Source of the DNA: a virus
Length of the DNA: 64,000 bases
Direction: 5' to 3' (one strand)
IMG/VR virus record: IMGVR_UViG_3300032236_002285
Location: 186,001 to 250,000 of that record
Positions 1 through 8,304 of this stretch are shown piece after piece. Under the pieces are notes generated by a model. It ran no database searches and was not told the origin of the DNA. It was given only the letters and a program-made list of their open reading frames with translations. The stretch's first letter is position 1, and every line of letters begins with the position of its first letter. The position numbers and the translations under genes were made by a program.

Positions 1-586
1 CATCATGATTTCCAAATTCTAAAGTTTTCTTAATTTCTCTTTTAGCAAAATCAATAGTGTTGTTTTTATAAGGCTTGTTCTTAGAAACATTAATGATTTT
101 TGTTGGCTTAGCATATTGAAGTTCAAAAAAGTTCAAACAATCCATATACTTTAAGTTTTCCAAATCTTCTTTCAATCCAATTGGGTCAAAGTCACCAAAT
201 AATTTACGAGAAAGATTTAACATATGTGTTTGAGTTTGGTCATTAAAACAATCCATATACTCTTCAAGTACGATATTTCTTTCATTCTCAAATTGTTCCT
301 TAGTAACATTAAATTCACCAAGTAAGTCCATAAACTCACCTTTCCACTTATTTACTTTTTCATCTAAACCTGTTAGATAGAAAACGATTTCATTTGAACT
401 CGTGTAAGCATTCCAATCAATACCATCTTTATCAAAATCTTCTTGAAGATGATCAAAGTTTTTACACATTAAATGTTCCATTAAATGGCTAATACCATAC
501 CAACCTTTTTTCTCAAGGTTTGTTGAACCTTCATAAACTACATAAAAACCAGAAAGGTCTGTTTGAGATTTTAAATTTATTATCAT
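1..586 (-). CDS. M16-family zinc metallopeptidase (C-terminus outside window)
   Basis: The 195 visible residues begin MIINLKSQTDLSGFYV and carry the inverted zinc motif HLMEH at residues 34-38, followed about 75 residues later by FENERNIVLEEY, the usual position of the third zinc ligand (Glu) in pitrilysin/insulinase-type M16 peptidases. Only the first half of the N-terminal M16 domain is visible. M16 enzymes degrade peptides inside a closed chamber. A TTATTTAGTG/TATA-rich stretch precedes the start. M16 genes are not a usual phage component; with the M28 and M42 enzymes in this window they form a peptidase set. Family call is firm; the role is unknown. Confidence 0.85.
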   Translation of the reverse strand, partial: MIINLKSQTDLSGFYVVYEGSTNLEKKGWYGISHLMEHLMCKNFDHLQEDFDKDGIDWNAYTSSNEIVFYLTGLDEKVNKWKGEFMDLLGEFNVTKEQFENERNIVLEEYMDCFNDQTQTHMLNLSRKLFGDFDPIGLKEDLENLKYMDCLNFFELQYAKPTKIINVSKNKPYKNNTIDFAKREIKKTLEFGNHD

Positions 587-636
587 TTATACACACTTTT
601 ATTTAGTGTTATATATTTAGTAAGTAAGAATGTTTA

Positions 637-1566
637 TTATTTATTAATGTCAAATTTAGACCAAATAACAAGGTCACCATCTACATACTGTACTTCAGTA
701 GGAACCCACTTTAAGTAAACAATAAATCTAGAAGATATTTCTTCACTAGTAATCTTAGTTCCAAATTTTGAATTTATTTTATCAGCAATACCTTGACAGA
801 AAATAATTAATCTATCTTCTTCAACTACTGAAAATTCATTTATTGTTATAAATTGTTCAACATAGCTTTTTACCGATTTATTATAGTTTGCGGTTGTTGG
901 ATTATCTGTTAGGTTTTTAGTAATTATTTTTGACCAGTTTTCTTTTAAGTCATCTTGTAAATAAGTAAGAGCTACTTCATGGTATTTTTCCATTAAACCA
1001 GGAATTTCGTTAATATAAAGCTGACCATAAGGTGTTTGATGATATCCATATTTATATCTAATTATGATTTCATCAACACCATTAAATAAAGCCCAACCAT
1101 CACCACCAAGAAAAATTTTATTTTTATCAAGTCCTAATTTATCGGCTGTAAAGTAAAGATAAACATCACAAAAACCATTTGTGCTATCTAATCTTGTTGA
1201 CTTATACCACTCAAAGAAATCCCTACCTGTTATTTTATTTGCTTCCTCTGAGAAGATAAGTTTAATAATTTCAAAAGTCCAACCTTTTTTCTCAAGTTCT
1301 GATTGTAGATATTGATAATCTTCTTCTGGTTTTGCATTTTCTCTTTTACAAAGGTCAGAAAAAGACAAAGTACTAAAATTTTCAGTTACTCCAATAATAT
1401 CATCAGAAAAAGTATCTCTTAATTCTATAAGTTCCTGTCTTTTATTATCAGCAATCATTTTTTTAACATCTGATTCTGATATAACAATTTGTTTTCCATT
1501 AACATCATAAACTACAATGTCTTCCTTAATGAATTCATTATACTTCTTCAACAACTTCTTCTTCAT
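637..1566 (-). CDS. Hypothetical protein, 309 aa
   Basis: I do not recognise a family. The protein starts MKKKLLKKYNEFIKED with a charged, helical N-terminus. A mixed middle contains the tyrosine-rich run IIIRYKYGYHQTPYGQLY, and the C-terminus ends in beta-strand-like WVPTEVQYVDGDLVIW. There is no signal peptide, membrane segment or obvious catalytic motif. The start overlaps the end of the small upstream gene by 29 bases on the same strand, so the two are probably co-transcribed with each other and, downstream, with the M16 peptidase. Confidence 0.7.
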   Translation of the reverse strand: MKKKLLKKYNEFIKEDIVVYDVNGKQIVISESDVKKMIADNKRQELIELRDTFSDDIIGVTENFSTLSFSDLCKRENAKPEEDYQYLQSELEKKGWTFEIIKLIFSEEANKITGRDFFEWYKSTRLDSTNGFCDVYLYFTADKLGLDKNKIFLGGDGWALFNGVDEIIIRYKYGYHQTPYGQLYINEIPGLMEKYHEVALTYLQDDLKENWSKIITKNLTDNPTTANYNKSVKSYVEQFITINEFSVVEEDRLIIFCQGIADKINSKFGTKITSEEISSRFIVYLKWVPTEVQYVDGDLVIWSKFDINK

Positions 1567-1684
1567 GTAAAATTTGTTCTTTTTCTAATTCTTTTTTTGC
1601 AACTTCAGCAACATAATTAGCCCACTCTTCATCCATATAGCCGATGTCGCTATTGTTATAAAATGATATTGGTTCTTTTTTCAT
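1538..1684 (-). CDS. Small acidic hypothetical protein, 48 aa
   Basis: This short frame reads MKKEPISFYNNSDIGYMDEE and ends in a Glu-rich helix (QILHEEEVVEEV). It fills the gap between the primase and the 309-aa gene. The motif TTAATATATAC lies just upstream, with the same 4-8 base spacing to ATG seen before other genes of this phage, which supports the start. It overlaps the next gene by 29 bases. Function unknown. Confidence 0.55.
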   Translation of the reverse strand: MKKEPISFYNNSDIGYMDEEWANYVAEVAKKELEKEQILHEEEVVEEV

Positions 1685-1695
1685 AAGAGTATATA

Positions 1696-2679
1696 TTAAG
1701 AAATTTTTCTGTTTTTTAAGTAATTTAAAAAATCAAAAGAGTTATCTTGATAAGTATTTAATATTTCTTTATTGATATTTATTTCTAAAATATCATCTAA
1801 ATATTGGTTCTTTTGGAAGTAGTGTTCAGCCGGATCTTTAGCGACTTTACTGATAACAGTTTTAGTTTTAATATTATTGAGTTCAAAAAAATCTTTTAGA
1901 ATAGCTGATGATCTTAACCCTACTTCATCTTTATCGGAAAAGATAACAATTGAAGAAGGTTTCTTTTTTATTACTTGATAAAGTTGAATACCTGACCACA
2001 TTGCACTTGAACAAGTAATCGCATTTTTACTTAAATTGACTAATGCCATTGTGTCAAAAATACCTTCTGTAATCCATATTTCTTTATCTTGTCCAAACCT
2101 ATCAAGACCCCAAACTGAAATATCAGGACAAGCTAATGAATATTTTAATGTTCTTGTAAAACCATTACTCTCGATTCCAATTTTTCTAATGGCGCAATTT
2201 ATTAATCTATCATTTTCATCAAATAAAGGTATTAATATACCACCTTGTTCAATAGCATCTTGTAAAATTGGACTTAATATAGGATGTATAGTAGCTCCTA
2301 AAATCTCAAGATGTCTTTTGTCATTAAAAGCAGACAAACCAACAATATCCCAATCAAGTATTGTTTTTTCGCCAAGACCTCTATTTTCTAAATAGTTATA
2401 TTCATCTGCACTTAGTAATCCACAATTTTCTCTAACAATCTCAGTTAAACTATATAAATCTTCTTTAGTAATAATAACATCTTCAGCTTTGGTGTTTAAC
2501 TCTTTTGAATTCACTTCAACCATTCTGTTATCATCTTGCCAGATAGATTTACATTCTTTTAATTGGTTTTCAATCCTTACTAAAGTAACTGGATTAAGCT
2601 CAGGTAGGAAATTTGAGACAACACCCTTAACCGATCGATTATTATAAAGGATATAACCGAGTTCTTCATTTGTGTACAT
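1696..2679 (-). CDS. DnaG-type primase fragment with TOPRIM domain
   Basis: The 327-aa protein has a TOPRIM domain: the catalytic Glu in TEGIFDTMAL (E205) and the metal-binding pair in FSDKDEVG (D249, D251). The segment before it (LDWDIVGLS through IPLFDENDRLINCAIRK) resembles the RNA-polymerase-like subdomain of DnaG. There is no N-terminal zinc finger (no CxxC/CHxC cluster) and no helicase domain, so this is a compact phage primase of the kind that works with a separate helicase in lagging-strand synthesis. It is transcribed divergently from the CoaE-like gene. Confidence 0.85.
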   Translation of the reverse strand: MYTNEELGYILYNNRSVKGVVSNFLPELNPVTLVRIENQLKECKSIWQDDNRMVEVNSKELNTKAEDVIITKEDLYSLTEIVRENCGLLSADEYNYLENRGLGEKTILDWDIVGLSAFNDKRHLEILGATIHPILSPILQDAIEQGGILIPLFDENDRLINCAIRKIGIESNGFTRTLKYSLACPDISVWGLDRFGQDKEIWITEGIFDTMALVNLSKNAITCSSAMWSGIQLYQVIKKKPSSIVIFSDKDEVGLRSSAILKDFFELNNIKTKTVISKVAKDPAEHYFQKNQYLDDILEININKEILNTYQDNSFDFLNYLKNRKIS

Positions 2680-2700
2680 AAAATATTATAATTTAAAATA

Positions 2701-2732
2701 GTTGTCTCGTTTGAATATATTTACTATATTTG
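2701..2732 (+). promoter_or_regulatory. Bacteroidetes-type promoter upstream of the CoaE-like gene
   Basis: A TTG-type -33 box (TTGTCT, 2702) is followed by TATATTTG at 2725-2732, matching the TAnnTTTG -7 consensus. The gene start lies 23 bases downstream. Confidence 0.65.
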
Positions 2733-2754
2733 TAGAAATTATATATTAAAACAA

Positions 2755-3372
2755 ATGATAAAAGTTGGACTTTCTGGTAATAGATATTCAGGTACTGATG
2801 AAATATGTAGTATATTTAGGCAGTATTCAATTCCTGTTTTTGAAGTCGATACTATATTGAAATTTATCATAAACCATGATATAACGGTTAGTTCTGATAT
2901 TCGTTCAAAATTAAAATCTATTCATAATGGCGCTGGTTATATTGACCCAAGGTTGATAAGAACAAAGACAGAGGCTGAGGCTGTTATTAACTCTGCTAAA
3001 CATGAATTGATGTCAGCTTATAATAAATTTTCTGAAAAACATAGACAATCAATTTATACAATATTTCATTCATCTATACTATTTGAAACAGGTTGGCAAA
3101 AAGAAATGAATTTTAATATAAATGTTTTTTGTCCAAAATCAACAAGAATAGAAAGGTGTAAACAAAATTTAAAAATTCCTATTTCAAGTGCAGCTGATTT
3201 GCTAAGAAATGAAATTGATGATTTGGATAAAAATAAAATGGCTAACTTTGTAATTCATAATTACAAAGGAAATAAAAGCCATTTAGATCAAGTTAATAAA
3301 ATTGACCAGTATATAATTGATGAGTATTTAGATAGAAAACATAAAAATACTATTATTGAAACACACTTTTAA
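2755..3372 (+). CDS. Dephospho-CoA-kinase-like P-loop protein with degenerate Walker A
   Basis: The start MIKVGLSGNRYSGTDEIC aligns with the CoaE/dNMP-kinase beginning (GLTGGIGSGKS), but the Walker A Lys-Ser/Thr is Thr-Asp here, so ATP binding may be lost or changed. FEVDTI follows where CoaE has its conserved Asp. The length (205 aa) suits CoaE. The C-terminus (FVIHNYKGNKSHLDQVNKIDQYI) also follows the CoaE pattern of a late Asn and a final helix. It may be a regulatory or repurposed nucleotide-kinase fold. It opens a forward operon with the bL12-like gene, whose ATG is 4 bases after its stop. Confidence 0.6.
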   Translation: MIKVGLSGNRYSGTDEICSIFRQYSIPVFEVDTILKFIINHDITVSSDIRSKLKSIHNGAGYIDPRLIRTKTEAEAVINSAKHELMSAYNKFSEKHRQSIYTIFHSSILFETGWQKEMNFNINVFCPKSTRIERCKQNLKIPISSAADLLRNEIDDLDKNKMANFVIHNYKGNKSHLDQVNKIDQYIIDEYLDRKHKNTIIETHF

Positions 3373-3376
3373 ACTT

Positions 3377-3859
3377 ATGGTCCTAAGCAAAGCGTTGAAA
3401 ACTATTAAAATAAAGTTAGTCGAACCAACTCCAAATAAGTTAGCTTTTGTCAAATTGATAAAAGATTGCAGTGGCCTTGGTTTAAGAGAGGCAAAAGATT
3501 TATGTGATAATATACATGGTAATCCTGAAAAAGTACATGAGATGCCTATTCGTGACTGGGAAAGCATGGATTATAATACCGGTAAAACAACACCTGCAAT
3601 TACTGATTTTAGAAAAAAGTTCAACACTGAGATTAAAAATGTTGGTGGTAGATTTATTGTTAATGGTGGTGTTCAATGGGATAGAAATGTAAAAATGTTG
3701 ACACTTGGGATAGCTGAAAAATCTGATTATATCGAATTTATGAAAGATTATATTTTAAATAAATTTGGTAATTCAGAAGATTTACTTACCTTTGTACTCG
3801 ATAAAATTTCTAAAGAAGATTTACAAGAAATTTTTAATAAAACTAATATAGAATTATAA
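3377..3859 (+). CDS. Protein with ribosomal bL12 C-terminal-like domain
   Basis: Residues 18-45 (LAFVKLIKDCSGLGLREAKD, then LCDN) closely match the signature helix-turn-helix of the bL7/L12 C-terminal domain (consensus KIxVIKxVRxxTGLGLKEAKxLV), the surface that recruits translation GTPases. The rest of the 160 residues is not bL12-like and ends in an acidic helical tail. Start chosen at MVLSKALKTI just after the previous stop; an upstream in-frame ATG at 3356 would overlap it. Ribosomal proteins including bL12 are known in some viral genomes, but this fusion looks unusual. It could compete for elongation factors (inference). Confidence 0.65.
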   Translation: MVLSKALKTIKIKLVEPTPNKLAFVKLIKDCSGLGLREAKDLCDNIHGNPEKVHEMPIRDWESMDYNTGKTTPAITDFRKKFNTEIKNVGGRFIVNGGVQWDRNVKMLTLGIAEKSDYIEFMKDYILNKFGNSEDLLTFVLDKISKEDLQEIFNKTNIEL

Positions 3860-4255
3860 ATGGCTAACGCTTATATTCACTCAAAGTCCTCTGCTCGAAA
3901 GTTTGGAGGCGAACCAGAAGATTATCTTTCAATCCACATGAAGATGGATTGTTCTAAAGCTTATGTTGCTGATAATAGACACAGAGCACTAACACATACT
4001 AACTTTTGGATTCATGAAGTAATGATACCAATTTTTGGTTATACAATGACTAATTCGGCTGGTAAAGTTGTTTCTGTTAAAGATGTTTGTGAACAACACA
4101 TACTTGAAGATTTTGGTATGAGATTTATTCCAACAGCTCAAGATTATCTTGAAAACATGGAATTTAAAGATTGGATGCAAAATGGAATAAAAGGTCATCC
4201 ATCTTCTTTTGAGAAAATTTCACAAAAAGGAAATATTAAAGTTAATCTCGACTAA
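3860..4255 (+). CDS. DUF6915-like conserved protein
   Basis: The 131-aa protein MANAYIHSKSSARKFGGEPE has the conserved pattern SKAYVADNRHRALTHTNFWI seen in a family of small proteins (DUF6915, recalled from memory) found in bacteria and large phages. Function is unknown. The His/Arg-rich HRALTH motif could bind metal or nucleic acid. Its ATG directly follows the stop of the bL12-like gene, so translation is probably coupled. Homologues are often used as markers of giant phages, but no activity has been shown to my knowledge. Confidence 0.6.
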   Translation: MANAYIHSKSSARKFGGEPEDYLSIHMKMDCSKAYVADNRHRALTHTNFWIHEVMIPIFGYTMTNSAGKVVSVKDVCEQHILEDFGMRFIPTAQDYLENMEFKDWMQNGIKGHPSSFEKISQKGNIKVNLD

Positions 4256-4256
4256 T

Positions 4257-4982
4257 ATGATAGTAATTTGCAAAAGAGCAACAAAAAGAATTGTTAAAGG
4301 AGTTCGCTACGAGACGGGTAACCTATGGAACTCTGGAAACAATGCAAAATGGAGAGAAGGCAAAGTGGAAATTTTAGGAATTGGTATATTTGTAGTTGAT
4401 AACTTCACTGATACTAATGGTAATCCATTACCTAAAATTGACATTAGTGTACCTCGTCAAGTATCTGAAATATTAAAATATGAAGATGTAAAAAAAGGTG
4501 ATATCTTAGTTTGTACATCTGATATGTATAAAACCTTAGGTAAAGGTTGTATGTACCAAGTTGAATTACTAAATCAAACATCTGAACAATTAATGGGTTG
4601 GAATAAACAACCTTATACACGAGTTGAACAAACAGTAAAGTTTGTTGGTATACCTCGCACACTTAAATTTAGTGGTTGGAGATTTAGAAAATTAACTCCA
4701 CAAGAAGCTCGTGAGATTTCTCTAAATTCTGTTCTTCATGGTGAAGAACCAAAAATCACAAAGACAAAAGACATCCGTAAGATTGAAATGGCGGCTAACA
4801 AAGATTTAGAATTAATGTCTGCCATTTCAAAGTCAATAATTGACAATAATAGACACCATTTATCTATTTTAGATTGGGCTTGTCAAAAATCTAGTCAAAA
4901 TCTAGGTATAACACCTGATGATTATGTCACTCTTTTAAATATGCCTTTAAAAGATATTCTTGAAAAAATTGAAACAAAGTAA
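4257..4982 (+). CDS. Hypothetical protein with KKGDILVC domain, 241 aa
   Basis: The start at MIVICKRATKRIVKG follows the previous stop by one base; a longer frame from 4209 would overlap that gene. A central segment (VKKGDILVCTSDMYKTLGKG, then CMYQVE) repeats the pattern of the small protein at 7527 (YKKGDILVCVTDKMYGMSYS, then LKVGEQYQV), so the two share an SH3-like beta domain. The C-terminal 80 residues are helical. Function unknown. Confidence 0.65.
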   Translation: MIVICKRATKRIVKGVRYETGNLWNSGNNAKWREGKVEILGIGIFVVDNFTDTNGNPLPKIDISVPRQVSEILKYEDVKKGDILVCTSDMYKTLGKGCMYQVELLNQTSEQLMGWNKQPYTRVEQTVKFVGIPRTLKFSGWRFRKLTPQEAREISLNSVLHGEEPKITKTKDIRKIEMAANKDLELMSAISKSIIDNNRHHLSILDWACQKSSQNLGITPDDYVTLLNMPLKDILEKIETK

Positions 4983-5002
4983 AAATTAAATATACGATAA
5001 CT

Positions 5003-5491
5003 ATGTCAAACGAAAAGTTCGCAATTCTAAAAGAAAAGCAAGCAGAGATTCAGAAATTAAAAAAAGAAATGTTAGAAGCATCTAACAAAATCTTCACTGA
5101 TTGTACAAAAACTATCTTTGAAGACCATCCAAAAGTAAAATCATTCTCTTGGACACAATATACACCTTACTTCAATGATGGTGATACTTGTACATTCTCA
5201 GCTGATACAAATTACATCACTGTAAATGATGAAAGAGTAGATGAAGCTGACTGGATGAGCCCAACAATCATCACTAAGTATGGTACTTGGAACCGTGAGA
5301 AAAGAGTGTATGAAGACCGTGAAGAGGAATTAAACCCTAAATATGATCCAGAAATGGTAAAAGCGGTTGATGAAATTAGAGATTTTCTTTCACACTTTGA
5401 TGATGATTTTTTCCTAAGTCAATTTGGCGACCACGCTGAAATCACAATAACATCAGAAGGTGTTAGTATTGATGAATACGAACACGAATAA
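5003..5491 (+). CDS. Hypothetical acidic protein, 162 aa
   Basis: An N-terminal coiled-coil-like helix (FAILKEKQAEIQKLKKEMLE) is followed by a Trp/Tyr/Asp-rich beta region (SFSWTQYTPYFNDGDTCTF) and an acidic tail (FLSHFDDDFFLSQFGDH). There is no known catalytic motif or membrane segment. It lies 20 bases after the preceding gene and 46 before the SPFH gene, probably in the same transcript. I do not recognise a family. Confidence 0.65.
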   Translation: MSNEKFAILKEKQAEIQKLKKEMLEASNKIFTDCTKTIFEDHPKVKSFSWTQYTPYFNDGDTCTFSADTNYITVNDERVDEADWMSPTIITKYGTWNREKRVYEDREEELNPKYDPEMVKAVDEIRDFLSHFDDDFFLSQFGDHAEITITSEGVSIDEYEHE

Positions 5492-5537
5492 ATTAAATAA
5501 AAAACAAATATAAATTAACAATTAAAAAAAGTAAAAA

Positions 5538-7448
5538 ATGGTAAATTTCATTAGTAATTATTGGTGGATAGGTGTTATCCTTCTTTGTGTAGTGATGTAT
5601 AAATTCATCCTACGAATGTTCTTCGGGTTAGTTATTGTACCTGAAAGTAAAATTGGTCTTGTAACAAAAAAGTTTGTTCTATTTGGACCTAATAAACAGC
5701 TAAGCGGTGATCGTATTATTGCGGTTAACGGTGAAGCGGGTTTACAAGCTGAAATGCTTATGCCAGGTTTGCACTGGATGATGTGGCCTTGGCAGTATAA
5801 CATTGATATGCAAGGATTCGTTGTAATCCCTGAAGGTCATATCGGTCTTGTATCATCTAAAGATGGTGCTGTTCCACAAACAGGTCGAATCTTAGGTCGT
5901 AGAGTTGAGTGTGAAAACTTCCAAGATGCTGTTGCATTCTTAAAAAATGGTGGTCAAAAAGGTCGTCAAGCCGCCTTTATCCCAAATGGTGTTTATAAAA
6001 TCAATACACACTTATTTGAAGTATCAACTGTTAAACAATCTACTATTCAAGAGAATATGGTAGGTGTTGTTACTACATTAGACGGTGAACCATTAAGTAC
6101 AGACCAGATTGCTGGTAAAAGTGTAGAAGGTCATAATAATTTCCAAGACTTTGATAAGTTCTTAGAATTAGGTGGTAATCGTGGTCTTCAACAACAAGTT
6201 ATCTTAGCTGGTTCTTATAACTTAAATCCTTGGGCTGTTCAAGTTGAAGAAGTTCAAATGACAGAAATTCCTATTGGTCACGTTGGTGTTGTTATTTCCT
6301 TTGTTGGTGATGATGGTGTAGACGTTACTGGTTCTGATTTCAAACATGGTAACTTAGTTAGTAAAGGACAAAAAGGTGTTTGGGCTGAGCCATTTGGACC
6401 AGGTAAGTATCCAATCAACAAATATACTAATCGTATTGAGTTGGTACCTACAACTAACCTTGTTCTTAACTGGGCAACTGCTCGTACTGAGTCTCACAAC
6501 TTAGATAAGAACTTGTCTACAATCACTGTTCGTTCTAAAGATGGTTTCCCATTCAATTTGGACGTATCTCAAATCATTCATATTCCTATGAATGAAGCGC
6601 CAAAAGTAATTGCTCGTTTCGGTTCAATGCAAAACCTTGTATCACAAGTGTTAGAGCCAACAATTGGTAACTACTTCCGTAATAGTGCTCAAGATAGTGA
6701 TGTAATTGCTTTCTTATCAACACGTCAATCTCGTCAAGATGCTGCTAAGAGTGCTATCTCTAAAGTATTGGATGAATATAACGTTCACGCTGTTGATACT
6801 TTGATTGGTGATATTACTCCACCAGAGTCTTTGATGAAAACCTTGACAGATCGTAAGATTGCTCAAGAACAAGAGGTGACTTTTGAAACTCAAAAGAAAG
6901 CCGCTATCTCTCGTCAAACTTATGAGAAAGAAACTGCGATTGCTGACATGCAAGCAGAAGTTGTAAAAGCTGACCAAGGTGTTCAAATCTCTGAAAGACT
7001 TGCTGATGCTTCTGTTAAGAAAGCAACAGGTGAGGCTCGTTCAATCAAGATTACTGCTGAAGCTAATGCTGAATCAACTAAGTTGAAAGCAGAAGCAGAT
7101 GCTACAAGAACATCACTTATTGGTAACGCTGAAGCTGAGGCCATCCTTGCAAAAGGTAAATCTACTGCTGAGGCATATAAATTAGCCGTTGAGGCGATGG
7201 GTAAAGAAAACTTTACTACATTTAAGGTCACTGAAGAGATTGGTAAAAATGGTGTGAAAATCATGCCTGACTTGTTAATCAACGGAGGTGGACAAAGCGG
7301 GAACGGTGCGATAGATGGATTATTGGGAGTTCAAATTCTTAATATGATGGGTAACCAAGTTAAGAACTTGAATGACACAACAGTGAAGTCAACTACAACT
7401 GATGCGCCTGTTGAAGACATTTCGGTCCAAACGAAAGGTAAGAAGTAA
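5538..7448 (+). CDS. SPFH/flotillin-like membrane-scaffold protein
   Basis: The 636-aa protein has an N-terminal membrane segment (WWIGVILLCVVMYKFILRMF), beta-rich SPFH-like repeats (VIPEGHIGLVSSKDG, EIPIGHVGVVISFVGDDG) and the SPFH core (LNWATARTESHNLDKNLSTI onward). A long Ala/Glu/Lys-rich coiled coil follows (residues ~440-560), then a Gly-rich tail (GGGQSGNGAIDGLLG). This is the flotillin/prohibitin layout: membrane-anchored oligomers that organise membranes or regulate proteases. A strong terminator follows. In a phage it may line the host membrane or a replication/lysis site; that is inference. Confidence 0.85.
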   Translation: MVNFISNYWWIGVILLCVVMYKFILRMFFGLVIVPESKIGLVTKKFVLFGPNKQLSGDRIIAVNGEAGLQAEMLMPGLHWMMWPWQYNIDMQGFVVIPEGHIGLVSSKDGAVPQTGRILGRRVECENFQDAVAFLKNGGQKGRQAAFIPNGVYKINTHLFEVSTVKQSTIQENMVGVVTTLDGEPLSTDQIAGKSVEGHNNFQDFDKFLELGGNRGLQQQVILAGSYNLNPWAVQVEEVQMTEIPIGHVGVVISFVGDDGVDVTGSDFKHGNLVSKGQKGVWAEPFGPGKYPINKYTNRIELVPTTNLVLNWATARTESHNLDKNLSTITVRSKDGFPFNLDVSQIIHIPMNEAPKVIARFGSMQNLVSQVLEPTIGNYFRNSAQDSDVIAFLSTRQSRQDAAKSAISKVLDEYNVHAVDTLIGDITPPESLMKTLTDRKIAQEQEVTFETQKKAAISRQTYEKETAIADMQAEVVKADQGVQISERLADASVKKATGEARSIKITAEANAESTKLKAEADATRTSLIGNAEAEAILAKGKSTAEAYKLAVEAMGKENFTTFKVTEEIGKNGVKIMPDLLINGGGQSGNGAIDGLLGVQILNMMGNQVKNLNDTTVKSTTTDAPVEDISVQTKGKK

Positions 7449-7465
7449 TCACTTCTATTAATAAG

Positions 7466-7498
7466 AAACCCTTTGATTAATTTCAAAGGGTTTTTTTA
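7466..7498 (+). terminator. Intrinsic terminator after the SPFH gene
   Basis: The inverted repeat AAACCCTTTGA/TCAAAGGGTTT with a short loop is followed by a run of T, 18 bases after the stop codon. Confidence 0.9.
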
Positions 7499-7522
7499 TT
7501 TTAAAATATTTGTGTATATTTG
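7490..7522 (+). promoter_or_regulatory. Bacteroidetes-type promoter giving a near-leaderless mRNA
   Basis: TATATTTG at 7515-7522 fits the TAnnTTTG -7 box. The next ATG is at 7527, only a few bases from the expected start site. Confidence 0.6.
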
Positions 7523-7526
7523 CTTT

Positions 7527-7766
7527 ATGCCAAGATATAAAAAAGGTGATATACTAGTTTGCGTAACCGATAAAATGTATGGAATGTCATACTCATTAAA
7601 AGTTGGTGAACAATACCAAGTTGATGATTTTATTGAAATGGCTGAAAAGAATTTAGTAAGTGTAAGTGATGTTAAAACTGGAGAACCGGTTAGTATATTT
7701 GATGATAAACACTTTATGCCATTAGATATTTGGCGTGAATTTCAACTAAGAAAGATATTAGAATAA
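7527..7766 (+). CDS. Small SH3-like protein, 79 aa
   Basis: The start was set at MPRYKKGDILVC because the -7 promoter box lies immediately upstream; a longer frame from 7473 would begin in the terminator. Two beta patterns (KKGDILVC, LKVGEQYQVDDF) and a basic C-terminus ending WREFQLRKIL are visible. It shares its first half with the 241-aa protein at 4257 and its C-terminal style (R..KIxKIL) with several small proteins here. It overlaps the next gene by one base (TAATG). Function unknown. Confidence 0.65.
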   Translation: MPRYKKGDILVCVTDKMYGMSYSLKVGEQYQVDDFIEMAEKNLVSVSDVKTGEPVSIFDDKHFMPLDIWREFQLRKILE

Positions 7767-8302
7767 TGTTAAAAGGTAAAGACATATACACATTTGTAAG
7801 ATTCGGTGGTCTTGATTTGAAAAATCAAAAAGGTTTCTCTCAAGTTCCTGAAACTTATCATCAACCACCAGCTTCTCGTGGTTTTTATGCTATGCCTAAA
7901 ATTGCCCAAGAGTTCTTTCTTATTGGCTCATTGGATTCTACTCAACCAGGTGTTTTTGCTAAATCTGGTGAAAATGTAATCAACAAAAAATCACAAGATC
8001 CTAACTATTGGAGAAATAAACTCCGTCAAATCCGTAAAGAGTTCAAAAAAACTGATGGTGAAATCTGGCATCATCTTGAAGAATATACTGATATCAAAGA
8101 TATTCTTCAAAGACACGGCTCTTGGGTTAAAACTGATATCAAAGTTTGGGCTAAAGCTTTCTCTAAAATGTCTACTATTATGAGATATGGTCGTGCTAAA
8201 TATGATTTAGATAATGGTATGAATCAACATGGTGATGGTAAAGGTGTTGTTGGTTGGTATTCTAAAGACCACTGTGAAGTTTTTTTTGATGAAAAAGTAT
8301 AA
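7766..8302 (+). CDS. Hypothetical protein, 178 aa
   Basis: The protein starts MLKGKDIYTFVRFGGLDLKN and contains a basic middle (YWRNKLRQIRKEFKKTDGEI) and a Gly/Asn-rich end (DNGMNQHGDGKGVVGWYS). No family is recognised and no membrane or secretion signal is seen. It is joined by TAATG overlap to the small gene before it and by a 2-base gap to the M28 peptidase gene, so the three form one transcript. Confidence 0.65.
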   Translation: MLKGKDIYTFVRFGGLDLKNQKGFSQVPETYHQPPASRGFYAMPKIAQEFFLIGSLDSTQPGVFAKSGENVINKKSQDPNYWRNKLRQIRKEFKKTDGEIWHHLEEYTDIKDILQRHGSWVKTDIKVWAKAFSKMSTIMRYGRAKYDLDNGMNQHGDGKGVVGWYSKDHCEVFFDEKV

Positions 8303-8304
8303 TT

